64,000 bases of DNA from Jaminaea rosea (lineage: Eukaryota > Basidiomycota > Exobasidiomycetes > Microstromatales), in contig NW_020289986.1 of NCBI RefSeq assembly GCF_003144245.1, forward strand, positions 248,001 through 312,000, read 5' to 3'. Below are positions 22,212-31,778 of this stretch, piece by piece (the stretch's first letter is position 1; each line of letters opens with the position of its first letter). The notes below the pieces were generated by a model. It searched no databases and was not told the origin of the DNA. It saw nothing but the letters and a program-made list of their open reading frames with translations. The position numbers and the translations under genes were made by a program.

Positions 22212-22868
22212 AGTTCTCGTTGGGCACATGGCGACGTTGTGGATGAACCCCGTCGTCCCCTTGCGCAGCGCCTTGAGGGCTCTGCGCGCCTTGATGTGAG
22301 ACTCGCTTGTGTGAGCCTCGACATCGTCCTCTCCCAGCTCTTGCCTTGCCCGCTTGCTCTGCGGTCCCTGCCCCGATTGTGCCTTCGCGCGGTCCTTGCG
22401 CAGCTTTTGTACCACCTGCGCGCTCAACTTCTCGGCGAGGCTGAGGGCGCGCTCGGTGCTGCGGCGAGCATCGCCGTCGGACCTCCCCACGAGCTTCTTC
22501 TGCAGACCCCTCAGGACTTTGACGGTGTCTTTCGTGAAGGATGAAACGTGGTGCCGGCCAAACGGCATATCGGTCGGGACAGTAGCGAGCATTTCCTCGG
22601 CTGCTGCCTCCCATGCCTTGTGCTTGGCGGCAAAATCGTCCTCGTTGGCCTGAAGCGCGGCAGAGGTTCGTTCCTCCCAGGCGGGAACAGGGAGGCGCTT
22701 GTTGCGGTGAGGTCGGGCCTCGAAGGACAGTGAGCCGTCAGGCTCGATTGTCCCTCCCGCCATCTGCCTCGACAGGGCAGCAATCCCCTCTCCCTCCAGC
22801 GCATTGACGAAGTGGCTCGCCTGCTCTAGCAGCTCGGGCTGGAATTGGCATAGGACGGGCCAGCCGCG
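22194..22868 (-). pseudogene. Second helical module of the recombinase C-terminal extension
   Basis: An open stretch (ATG at 22763, but similarity begins near 22868) that aligns with residues after the catalytic Tyr in the neighbouring piece. EQASHFVNALEGEGIAALSR matches AQAGYWERSLQNAGIQALTD, and PAWEERTSAALQ matches LTWSERVAEAQ. The end helix ALSLAEKLSAQVVQKL matches VAADKGRKIVKKL. It is therefore a tandem copy of a module of about 160 residues. It has no known domain and may be DNA-binding or an oligomerisation unit; that is speculation. Confidence 0.4.
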
Positions 22869-22876
22869 GGTGGTCC

Positions 22877-23680
22877 CTAATCATCTGCATGGTCAGTCGC
22901 GGGGCGAGCCATACTCGATGACGCTTGTCGGGCATGTCGCTTCTGGGCTGCTGTCAGCGCATCCGTCAACTTCTTGACTATCTTGCGCCCCTTGTCGGCC
23001 GCCACGGCAGCCTGGGTCGTGCTTGCTTGTTTTAAGTTGCGGTGGAGGTGAGCGAGGCTACGACCACTCGCAGCAGAGAAGGTTAGAATCGTATCCGTCT
23101 TGAATCGATTCTTGATATCCTCCGGCGTGAGGTTCAGCGTCTCCTCCGCCATGTCGGCATGTGCCTCCAGGTCCTTGGCAAAAGCAGCATCGTTGCCCTG
23201 AGCCTCAGCGACGCGCTCACTCCAAGTCAGGACTCTGCGAGTTGTCCTCTGACGACTCTTTGGGATGCTCTGTCCCGCAAAGCCGTCCACTCCCGCATTG
23301 CCACAAGCCGCAATTTTGTCCGTCAGAGCTTGAATGCCCGCGTTCTGCAGGCTGCGCTCCCAGTAGCCCGCCTGAGCGAGCGCGCTTCTCTCGCCGCCCG
23401 TCAGGCCCTCCGCGCTGCGTAGACCGATGACATCCATGTTTGTGATGCCTCCAGTATAATCATTGTGGAGCACATCGTGCTGCTGCTCGTGATGTAGAGC
23501 GGTTCGAGCGGCGCCAGAGCCACGAGCGATCTCGAGCTGATGGGCGAAGTCTCGGCGAAAAGCGTGAAGGCTGCCAACCTTGCCAAGCCCAACAGCTCTG
23601 CATGCTGCCTTAAAGGATTCGCCCAGCTGGGAGGCAGAGAGGTATCCCCCAGCTTTGGTTCGCAGGAGGGGACCGCCCAA
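22877..23680 (-). pseudogene. Tyrosine recombinase, C-terminal catalytic half plus helical module
   Basis: About 267 codons with no ATG at the front, so an internal piece. It carries the HxxR box in SLHAFRRDFAHQLEIARG, a second His in TALHHEQQHDV, and the nucleophile Tyr in LHNDYTGG. Spacing (about 22 residues from HxxR to His, 9-10 more to Tyr) is right for tyrosine recombinases. After the Tyr comes TNMDVIGLR, then a long helical extension ending KLTDALTAAQKRHARQ. The first catalytic Arg region is absent. Such recombinases mobilise Cryptons and related fungal elements. Confidence 0.6.
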
Positions 23681-23821
23681 AAACCGTCCAAGACTGGCGC
23701 ATGGCTTCAGCGTGGCGACGTGATCCTCGCTGGAACCAGCGATGGCAGTAGCAGCCGCTGAAGATCGCGCATTGTCATCGTGACTCGTACGCTGGGCTTG
23801 CGATGGTACTTGCCTGCTCCT

Positions 23822-24049
23822 CTAGTCATTGGCGCGCTGCTGTTGCGCGGCAGTGAGGGCCTTGGTAAGCTTGGCGAGGATGTCACGCGCCTTTCGCGCC
23901 GCTGTGGCAGCCTTGCTGGCTGTTGACTTGCTCCGTCGACTTTTGCGATTCGGCGAGAAAGCAACGGCCGGGGCCGCAATGGATGCAATACGCGGTGAAG
24001 GAAGCGAGAGGCATCTTAAGCAAGGCCTGACGCTTCCCCTTGGCAACAT
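23822..24049 (-). pseudogene. Third module end (remnant)
   Basis: A short open piece ending ARDILAKLTKALTAAQQQRA, a near copy of GRKIVKKLTDALTAAQKRHA from the recombinase piece. The preceding basic stretch SPNRKSRRSKSTASKAATAA is also similar in composition. It looks like the end of another module copy upstream of the recombinase, and is probably not a complete gene. Confidence 0.35.
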
Positions 24050-25646
24050 GGATCGAGACGATGTGGTTGCTGTCGGGAGGATCCTTGGCTACGGTCTAGA
24101 TGGTCCCTTTGGGAAGCGAAGCCACTGAAACGTCGTAAGAAGCGCTCTCGATACTAGGCGAGGAGGATCGGCCTAGGATTCGAGAGGAAGACGACGATCA
24201 GCACCTGCAGTGGATGCGAGATTAGGCGAGATAAGACTCACCGGCGGTCGCCATGGTCGGGGAAGGACACAGCTGCGGAACTTGGCTCGAGGAAAGAGCC
24301 GATGCTGAGCTGGACGAGGACTTCGACTTGCGGGGAGCTGCTGTACGCCTCGTCTAGAGCACAAGGACTTGCTCGACTTGACAGGGCCGGTGGCGTCCGT
24401 GCGCAGCGGTCCCGCCTGCCGGCTTGATGGTGCACACGAAGGCTTGCGACGAGCATAGAGGGCCTGGGCGGCGGGGCCGAGGGGACAGGGGGATGGAAAG
24501 GTCAGGGAGGTTGCGTGGGCGAGGAGAGACTCGAAAGTGCTCGTCAACAAGCTCACCTCTTAAGCCACTAAATCCGGGCTCCTCCCTCAGAGCAGATAGT
24601 AGGCGCAAGCTTGATGGTGCTTAGCTTGTACTCTATCCTCGCCGCCGTGGCAGGCATCATTCAGCCCTCGCCGTCTTGATGCGCAGCCGTGGTGATCAGG
24701 AGAATTTGGTGCGGGCGATGGGGCCAGATTGACCCTCCCGGAATGGGAGAGAGTCGACCCGGCCCGAGTGGTACGGTGTGCGCGGTAGACCTGACTGGAG
24801 CGTAGAAGATGGGGTGCGTGCTGTGGTTTTCGTTTCAGCGATGCTGAGCAAGGTTGGCGATGGTGAGCGAGTCGTGGGGCAATACCCAAATTGCAATGGT
24901 GAGGAGGGGAGAGAGGGAGCAGCGGGGCGGGCGGGCGAGATGTTGATTGCCAGCGAGCCAACAGCGATGACCTGTGGCTGTGCTATGCTGGCCGGCAGCG
25001 CAGCAGAGGGCGGCTCTAGATGAGATTGCGTGCGGAGCGAGTGGATGTGAAGGCAAAGCTGAGCGAGCGGCGGCCTGGGCCAGGCACGCGGGCGCTTGGC
25101 CACGTGGTTTGCTCCCTCATTGTTCAGATCTGCGACTGAGCATCAGGCGGGGGCGGTGTGATCGACGAGATTTGAGCTAGTGAGACTTTCAGCATGAGTA
25201 TGCTATGTGTCTAGAAGACTGCTTGACGTTCATGGCTAAGCTGCGGTGGGCCTTCAGATCGATGGTAAGGAAGCGAAGGAAGCGAAGTCGATCTGCCGGG
25301 CGCGGGACGGAGAGCACGCCGGCTCGCCTCGTCGGCAAAGGCGCGACGCGGAGAGGACTGAGGCGCGGGGCTGCGCAGCGTGAAGTCACGGCCACCACGA
25401 GGACTCATCGTCGATGATGACCAGCACGAGTAGAGACGAAAAGGCATACGAGTCGCATATCTGGGAAAGAGTGCTCATGATTCTAGTCTGATATTGCGCC
25501 GAATACAGGTCGCGGGAGAATGGTCAACAGCGAGAGATGAATGAAACGTCGCGGAAGCGAGGGGAGGCGGGATTAGGTATCTGGTGTCGTAGTCTAGATG
25601 AGAAAAAGCTTGGACGGTAGTCGCCAAGAAGGTGTGAGGAGGGGTA
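24050..25646. other. Intergenic, right edge of the accessory island
   Basis: No supported gene. Several open frames exist on both strands (one at 24173-24556 has good splice-like signals but no ATG). The MFS gene ends at 25647, so its 3' untranslated region lies at the right end. No terminal inverted repeat or target-site duplication marking the island edge could be found by eye. Confidence 0.4.
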
Positions 25647-27440
25647 TTAGGCGGCCACCGCAGTCGCGTCTACGGCCTCGGGATCCGTCGAGCCGCGCCT
25701 CTTCTCCTTCTTATTCTTCTCGGCCGCCTTCGAGGCCTCAACATCGACTCTACCCTTCAGATCCATCGCAAATACCGACAAGAAGGCCACGCCGCCGAGC
25801 ACGGCGGTCATGATCCAGATCTTGCCAAGCGCCTTGTTTGCAGCGTCAATGATCGTAGGCAGGAGTTCAGCGGGAGTTGTCGCTCGAAAAGCGCTCACTC
25901 CCTTAGAAAGAATTGCAGCCGCATCGGCCCCCGGGACTTGTCGAACATACAGGACGAATTTGTTCTGAAAGATGGACTGGGCCATCGACGTTGCGACGGT
26001 GCCGCCGCCAGTTTGCCAGAAAATGACGATGGCAGCGCCTATCTCGATGTCCTTCACATCAAGAATTGATGATACGGCTGTAAAAGGCACCATGAAACTT
26101 AGGCCTGGGCCAATGCCAGCGAGGATCTCCAATCCAGCGATGCGGGCCACGTCCGAGGTCGGGGAGAGCGCGTAGAGGGCGGCGGAGCCGGCCGTCATGA
26201 TGAGCGTACCGCCGAGGAGGAGGGGAATGTAGTGGCCCGTGGCATTCGTGAAGCCTCCTTGTAAGGTTACGCTGATAATCACTCCAACGATGAAGGGCAA
26301 CATTAGCACCCCGGAGCGAATGGCCGATGTGCCCTTTACCGTCTGGTGGTAGATTGGGAGGAAGTAAAGTAACCCAAAGTAGCAGGATGCTACCGTAAAG
26401 TTGACGATAGAGCCTCCCCACACCGTGCGGTTCTTGAGGATCCTGAAGGGGATCGTCGCTCGCTCGCCCATCCACCATTGGTCTATGATGAAGGCGATCA
26501 AGATGACCACGAAGCCCACAAGGAGGCCGATAGCTTTGGAGTCGGACCAAGCGTACTTGATGCCGGCATCTTGAAAGACGAGGAGAAGGCAGATCAGGGA
26601 TGCCAAGATCAGAACCGTACCAAGCCAGTCGATGCGCAGGATCCGCTGAGCGACAGTTCGCTCTTGCTTCCGAGGAGGCGTCTTGAGGAAGAACAGGATG
26701 ACGGGGACAAGCAACGGGATGAAGCAAAGGTTGATGTAGAAGTTCCATCGCCACGTAACTCTCGAAGTGAAGGCGCCTCCGATGATTGGCCCAATCGTGC
26801 CGCCAATGCCGTAGGTTGCACCTGTGAGTGACGTCAGGAGGGGACGAATGTGTAGAGGGGCCACCACGCTGATAATGATGAGGCAGCCGGAATAAGCGCC
26901 TGCAAGACCCAGCCCAGCTATAGCTCGGCCTACAATGAAGGTAGGCGAGTCCTGTGCCACAGCGCAGATGAGGGAGCCAATCTCAAAGATGAAGAAGGAG
27001 GCCAGGAAGACGTACTTGATGCTGAAAGAACCGTACAGTCGGCCAAAGAGGGGCTGGAAGGCGGTCGAAGTGAGGAGGTAGGCCGAGGCGTACCATCCCA
27101 CGTCGCTGAACGAATTGAACTCGTTGGTGATGACGGGCACGGCCGTAGACACGATCGTCTGGTCCAGGGCCACCAAAAATACCACCAGATTGACGCTGAG
27201 ATTGATGAGTGCAAACTTGAGGCCCTTGGGATATTCGACGTCGAGCTGGGTCTGCTCTTTGTCACCCTCGGCGGCGGCCACGCTGGAAGGCGACTTCTTC
27301 TCTTTCTCCGAGGTTGGAGAGCCGACTCGCGTGTCGTCGTGGAGGGTGGGCTGCAGCGCGGCGCCGGCCGTGGTGGCAGGAAGGACCTCGACGCCTACGG
27401 TGGAGCCGTCGCGGTGCTCAGGAATGTCTACGTGGGACAT
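25647..27440 (-). CDS. MFS multidrug/toxin exporter (DHA2, 14-TM)
   Basis: Single-exon 597-aa plasma-membrane proton antiporter of the major facilitator superfamily, drug:H+ antiporter-2 type with 14 predicted membrane segments. Visible signatures are LDQTIVSTAVPVITNEF in TM1, GRLYGSFSIKYVFL (motif A loop), IVGRAIAGLGLAGAYSG and the antiporter motif C-like GATYGIGGTIGPIIGGAF. Cytosolic tails are charged (acidic/Ser at the N-terminus, Lys-rich at the C-terminus). Relatives export antifungals, toxins or amino acids; the substrate here cannot be told. ATG at 27440 is the only reasonable start. No biosynthetic cluster lies beside it. Confidence 0.88.
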   Translation of the reverse strand: MSHVDIPEHRDGSTVGVEVLPATTAGAALQPTLHDDTRVGSPTSEKEKKSPSSVAAAEGDKEQTQLDVEYPKGLKFALINLSVNLVVFLVALDQTIVSTAVPVITNEFNSFSDVGWYASAYLLTSTAFQPLFGRLYGSFSIKYVFLASFFIFEIGSLICAVAQDSPTFIVGRAIAGLGLAGAYSGCLIIISVVAPLHIRPLLTSLTGATYGIGGTIGPIIGGAFTSRVTWRWNFYINLCFIPLLVPVILFFLKTPPRKQERTVAQRILRIDWLGTVLILASLICLLLVFQDAGIKYAWSDSKAIGLLVGFVVILIAFIIDQWWMGERATIPFRILKNRTVWGGSIVNFTVASCYFGLLYFLPIYHQTVKGTSAIRSGVLMLPFIVGVIISVTLQGGFTNATGHYIPLLLGGTLIMTAGSAALYALSPTSDVARIAGLEILAGIGPGLSFMVPFTAVSSILDVKDIEIGAAIVIFWQTGGGTVATSMAQSIFQNKFVLYVRQVPGADAAAILSKGVSAFRATTPAELLPTIIDAANKALGKIWIMTAVLGGVAFLSVFAMDLKGRVDVEASKAAEKNKKEKRRGSTDPEAVDATAVAA

Positions 27441-28412
27441 GCTGGCGGAGGAGCTGGCGATGTAGTTGGGTGGAGCGTAAGGCGGGGCGAGCTGCGAATG
27501 TGGGAGTGGGTGATGCTTTCTGCCTCTGGCTTGAAGTGAGCCGCTCCCTTTTGTACTTCAAAGCCAGAGCGGGCCGTCTTCGACTTGATGTTGCGGTTGG
27601 TTCGGTCGTAGTAAGCTGAGGAGGATCGGGCACTAAAAATCGCACGGTGCAACGCGAGGTAAGATCTCGCCTGAGCTGCGCTTCCGCTCCGCCGGGGGCG
27701 GGGCGGGCGCTAGGGCAGCGCTGAGGGCACGATGGCCTGACTCGTCGTGAGCTGAGCTGACTCGACGTCGTGTAACGATAACCAGCCGCCTCGTTCGCCC
27801 CGCTTAGCTGAGAACCAGAGAGGCTGGGAATGAGGGTCAAGGAGCTATTTTGACGACTGCTCAGCGAAGTCTCACGCGTACGCTCGTGTCTAAGGGCCTC
27901 GGTCTTCCGCTGCGCACGGGCTTGAGCGCGTAAAGTCCGGGCGAAGGAGCCGCTTTGATCGATGTCAACGCAAAGGCCGACTCACTTTCAACAGTCATTG
28001 GTGACGCAGAGCTCGCATGGAGAGAATGCTCAGATAGATACGATGCACGACGAGTGTCATGGTTGAGGCAAATCCGTCCACGTCGTTGTCACAAGCACCC
28101 CTGATATTTGCTCGCTGGTCCGCCTCCGCCTCGGGGCAACGGACATTTGTGAGGCGAGGCGGAGCCCCTCTTCGTCTTCGCTCTCACATCACGCCCGCCG
28201 TGCTCAGTCATGAGTGACGCAAGATCATCGCATTCGAGATTCTTCATCTTCTTGGCATGGCGAGCGCGCGCGAGAGGCAGGACATAGTGTACAGTGGTCG
28301 AGGAACGAGAGTCATGAATGCAGTATGGAGGAGATGAAGGCGAAGGAGACGTGATAGATAGAGGGTCCATGAACGATTCTGTATTGGTCTTGCCGCGCGC
28401 CGCGCACCGCGC
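27441..28412. other. Intergenic: MFS promoter and GH17 gene 3' end
   Basis: No gene seen. Both neighbours are read leftward, so this holds the MFS promoter (left) and the 3' region of the glucanase gene (right). Confidence 0.5.
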
Positions 28413-30608
28413 CTACCTGTGGCTGCAGTCAGGAATGGTGATGCCCGTCTTGAGCTGCTTGTTCGCATCAAACAAGCCCCAGAAGGGCGCGACGCCGTCC
28501 GTCCTCGACGAGCTGACAAAGTCAAAGAGCTCGTACCAGAAGTAGGCGCTCCCGTTCGTGTTGCTCGCGCAGACGTACGTGTCGAGGACGGTCTGCAAGT
28601 TGGCGACCGAGGCGACGGCCTCTCCCTGCGTGGCTGCGGCGGTCGTCGATGCACCGGTGGGCCAGCCAAATTCGCTTTGCACCACGTCCTTGTTCGCAGG
28701 CGTCGAATCCGTGGCCAGAGGGACGACGGTGTCCTGCGCGTAGCCGTATGCCCAGCCCGCGGCTTCCTCCGCAGCAATCTCAGAGTACCACGCTTGGTTG
28801 TTGGCGAAGACGATGTCCACCGCGTTGACGAGGGCCTGCGTCCAGACGGACGTGACCTCGGCCGTGGTGGTGAGGAGAGAGCCCCACGCCGAGTTGTCGG
28901 TGACGACTTGGCGCCAGCGTTGCAGGTTGGCGATGAGAGTGGTGGCGGATCCGCCATTGGTGACATACTCCTCGCCGACCACGACGCCAGAGACGTGCTG
29001 CGTGCCAAAGGTGTTAAAGGCGTACGTCAAGTTGTTGACCTGGTCAGTGAACGTCGTGGTGCCCGTTCCGTCGAGATCGAGAGTGATGGCGGCCCAGACG
29101 GTCAAGTCGACCTTGGTGCGCGAGATGGCGTCCAGTACAAGCGCAGTCTCGTTGCAGGCCGAGCCGCCCAAACGCACACGCGTCGTAAGCTGCGAAAGAA
29201 GCTTGACATCCTCCATGACGCCCGTGATGTTTGCGCCGCACCCGGCAGTCGGGTCGGTGGAGAAGGGCTCGTAGTTGATGCCGTAGAAGGAGTTGTGCAG
29301 GCGCGAGTCTGGCTGAACCTTGGTGCCACCTGGTCCTGTGGTGTCTGGCGAGCCTGAGCTGCCGGTATTGCCCTTGCTGCGGCCGTTACCAGAGGTGCCG
29401 TCGTCCGACGAGCTATTGTCGCTGCCTGATGAGCTCGAGGACTTGCCGCCCACAACGCCACCGACAATGGCCGCAATGAGAATGACGAGGAGCAGGATGC
29501 CACCGCCCAGCCACCACTTACGTTTGTTGTTGCGGTATGAACGAGCGAGGCCGCCTGAGCCACCCGAGCCACCGCCGCGTCGAGCGTTGAGGAGAGGGGC
29601 GTCGTTACCTGCGCTCCACCTGCTTCCTTCGTTGTTGACCTTCCACGACGAGCCGGCGGCACCAGTGCCAGCGGCAGCGGCAGCAATAGCCGCAGCGGGC
29701 GTCTTCTCGGCAAAGTGATCTGAGCTGGCGGCGTTGCCCATGTCGTATGCGGTGTGCGGAGGTGGCGTTGCCTGACGACGTGGCACCTCGTCGTGATGCG
29801 ATGAGGCGACCTCGATGTCGTCGTCGCCATCGTCCGAGGGAGAGGATGGTGCGTGCTCCGCAATGGGCGGGGCAAAGCTGCGGTTGGTCTGTGTCATCTC
29901 GTTGGCAAAGGGCGTGGCGATAGCGGGCGCGGCGGCTCCGGCTAGGGGGCCGGCTGCGTTGGTGCGCGGCGGCTGCTCCTCCTCGTGCGCAGGAGTAGAA
30001 GCCTGTACGTAGCTGGCAGCAGGGGGAGCAGCGGGCTCGGGGATCGATGCTTGCGCTGGAGGTGGCGCGGCTTTGCGAGGGGGCGACATGGGTACGGGAG
30101 GTCGCACGGATGGTGACGCGGGAGGAGAGGTAGCCCTAGCCGGTGGAGGAGGGGCAGGTCGTCGCTGGACGGGCGATGTCTGAGGCGAAGCAGGAGAGGT
30201 AGCTTGCGGAGGCGATGACGGCGGCGAGCTGGGCGCAATCGAAGCCAGCTGCGCACCCATGGGCTGCGGTCGAGCAATGGCGCGGATGCCATCTTGTGAA
30301 GACGGTCGCTGGAACTTCCTGCTCCCAAAGTCTTGCGCTTGCGGAATCTCAGGAGGAGCCTCGCTGCGTCTCAAGTCCACATCTCCCATCGCAGAAGTGC
30401 GCTGGCCGGGCGTCGACATCTGCTGCGCGAGTCCTACGGTACTGCCACCGGCAGGCGTCATAGACCCATGGCTCTCTCGTCGCTGCTGGAACGAGGAAGT
30501 GGGCGATGTTTGGCTCTCTCGACGACCGCGGTTGCGGATGGCAGCATTCGTCGAGGCATAGGGGCTGTCATAGTCGTCAAATGGCGAGAAGCCGAGGGGG
30601 AGGGACAT
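28413..30608 (-). CDS. Type II membrane GH17 beta-1,3-glucanase (btgC-like)
   Basis: A 731-aa single-exon cell-wall enzyme. The cytoplasmic N-terminal 360 residues are Pro/Ser/Ala-rich and disordered. One transmembrane helix follows (WWLGGGILLLVILIAAIVGG, about 362-388), then a Ser/Gly linker and an extracellular GH17 domain (about 430-731) starting FYGINYEPFS. The proton donor Glu is in VVGEEYV (about 543) and the nucleophile Glu in QSEFGWPTGAS (about 645). This layout is that of Aspergillus btgC-type glucan endo-1,3-beta-glucosidases, which act in wall remodelling. The start at 30608 is used because the open frame upstream has no ATG. The frame ends shortly after SEQ CSHR, where a possible donor (GTAGGC) leaves a slight chance of another 3' exon. 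Confidence 0.88.
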   Translation of the reverse strand: MSLPLGFSPFDDYDSPYASTNAAIRNRGRRESQTSPTSSFQQRRESHGSMTPAGGSTVGLAQQMSTPGQRTSAMGDVDLRRSEAPPEIPQAQDFGSRKFQRPSSQDGIRAIARPQPMGAQLASIAPSSPPSSPPQATSPASPQTSPVQRRPAPPPPARATSPPASPSVRPPVPMSPPRKAAPPPAQASIPEPAAPPAASYVQASTPAHEEEQPPRTNAAGPLAGAAAPAIATPFANEMTQTNRSFAPPIAEHAPSSPSDDGDDDIEVASSHHDEVPRRQATPPPHTAYDMGNAASSDHFAEKTPAAAIAAAAAGTGAAGSSWKVNNEGSRWSAGNDAPLLNARRGGGSGGSGGLARSYRNNKRKWWLGGGILLLVILIAAIVGGVVGGKSSSSSGSDNSSSDDGTSGNGRSKGNTGSSGSPDTTGPGGTKVQPDSRLHNSFYGINYEPFSTDPTAGCGANITGVMEDVKLLSQLTTRVRLGGSACNETALVLDAISRTKVDLTVWAAITLDLDGTGTTTFTDQVNNLTYAFNTFGTQHVSGVVVGEEYVTNGGSATTLIANLQRWRQVVTDNSAWGSLLTTTAEVTSVWTQALVNAVDIVFANNQAWYSEIAAEEAAGWAYGYAQDTVVPLATDSTPANKDVVQSEFGWPTGASTTAAATQGEAVASVANLQTVLDTYVCASNTNGSAYFWYELFDFVSSSRTDGVAPFWGLFDANKQLKTGITIPDCSHR

Positions 30609-31778
30609 CGTGGCGAAGCTTGCTGCGTGTCGACGATGTTGTTGTTGTTGATGTTGTCGTCGCTGCCGTCTCGACAAGGCTGGGGTCACGCACGCAAAGC
30701 TCTAAGGAAGGTAAGGACGACTGGAGAAGACCCGAGACGATGCAAAGTGGTGGATGATGAGGAAGGGGGAGAAGAAGTCGGAGGGATGGGGTGGTAATGG
30801 TGGTCGTAATGGTGGCAGAGTGTCGCAGCCTGCTCGAGATACCGCCAAGCTTGGAGAGGGTCCTGTTCGTCGTCGAATTCAAGATCGGAGGCAAGGCGGC
30901 CAAGGCAGAGCGGAGGCAGGCAGGCAGGCAGGTGGGCGGAGGCACGACTCCTCGGAGTGCGGGCGGCCCGCCCGTCGATCCACTCTCTCACCGCCTTAGC
31001 TGCGCCCGCTCATTCATCGTTTGGCTCCAGCCAAGCGCTCGCTCCAAGGCCCGACTAGCTGCGACTACCGGCTGCAGGACAAGGCAAGCCCGACGACGAC
31101 AGAACAAAACGAGCGACAGAAGACGGACGCCCACGAATGACCTCAAGGCGTGATGCATCCTCGGCCCATTGGCGCCAGCTGACAGATGGCGCAAAAAGCT
31201 CGCTCACACGTTGCCACACTAGGGCGAGCCCAACCGGAAATCGACTAAACTGGTCACGATACGAAGAGCATGACGATGACAAGCACAGCCGTAGACATGA
31301 CGACTCGCGCGGACCTGTCGTGGATGGACAGAAGCCCCGCCCGAGTCTTACACTCGCTTGGTGCCGTTGAGAGAGCCTCGATGCCGCGCTCGCCGAGGCG
31401 CGGCGCTGACTGCTTGCGTGCGTGTGGCCGAGTCGATTTTCTGTGCCTGAGCCAGCGATTCGACGTTCACGTGGCTGTCCTCGACTTCTCCGTTCAGCGC
31501 AGATGGTGAGAACGCAGGGTCGCTGGACAGCGGGTCGCCGCACGAGCGAGAATGGTCAAGGTAGGCGATTGGTCTGTACTTGGCGACGAGCGGGGGCGAC
31601 AAGCGGGGTTACGTCTCGGTGCTCGCGTGACGGTGACTGGATTGGCATTCGAAACGCTGCGACGAGCGCCTGGAGTACACTGGGATAGACGTCGAGAATA
31701 CAATAGGAGCGATAAACGTAGCCAGAGCGGTGGAGAGCAGAGAAGAGTGGGTATGATAGCGCGTCGATAGCACGCCGC
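30609..31778. other. Intergenic: GH17 promoter and peptide-transporter 3' end
   Basis: No supported gene. It includes a short CAGG tandem tract near 30918-30931 and CT/GA-rich segments. It should contain the promoter of the GH17 gene at its left side. Confidence 0.5.

Larger units (their letters stand above)
21313..24049 (-). mobile_element. Decayed tyrosine-recombinase (Crypton-like?) element
   Basis: A run of minus-strand coding pieces centred on a tyrosine-recombinase catalytic half (22877-23680). Pieces on both sides stay largely in compatible frames but are interrupted several times, so the element looks inactive. No reverse transcriptase, integrase, capsid or terminal repeats were found by eye, which favours a DNA-type recombinase element (Crypton or related) over a retroelement. 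The N-terminal catalytic Arg half is not identified. Ends are not defined; the coordinates cover only the recognisable coding pieces. Family assignment is inference. Confidence 0.5.

Noticed and set aside
24173-24556. 127-codon minus-strand frame with good-looking splice signals at the island edge
   Set aside because: No ATG in frame, no paralogue, low-complexity Pro/Ser/Arg composition. Kept as unannotated sequence.
25205-25417. Arg-rich 70-codon frame before the MFS gene
   Set aside because: No support beyond being open; no paralogue or domain.
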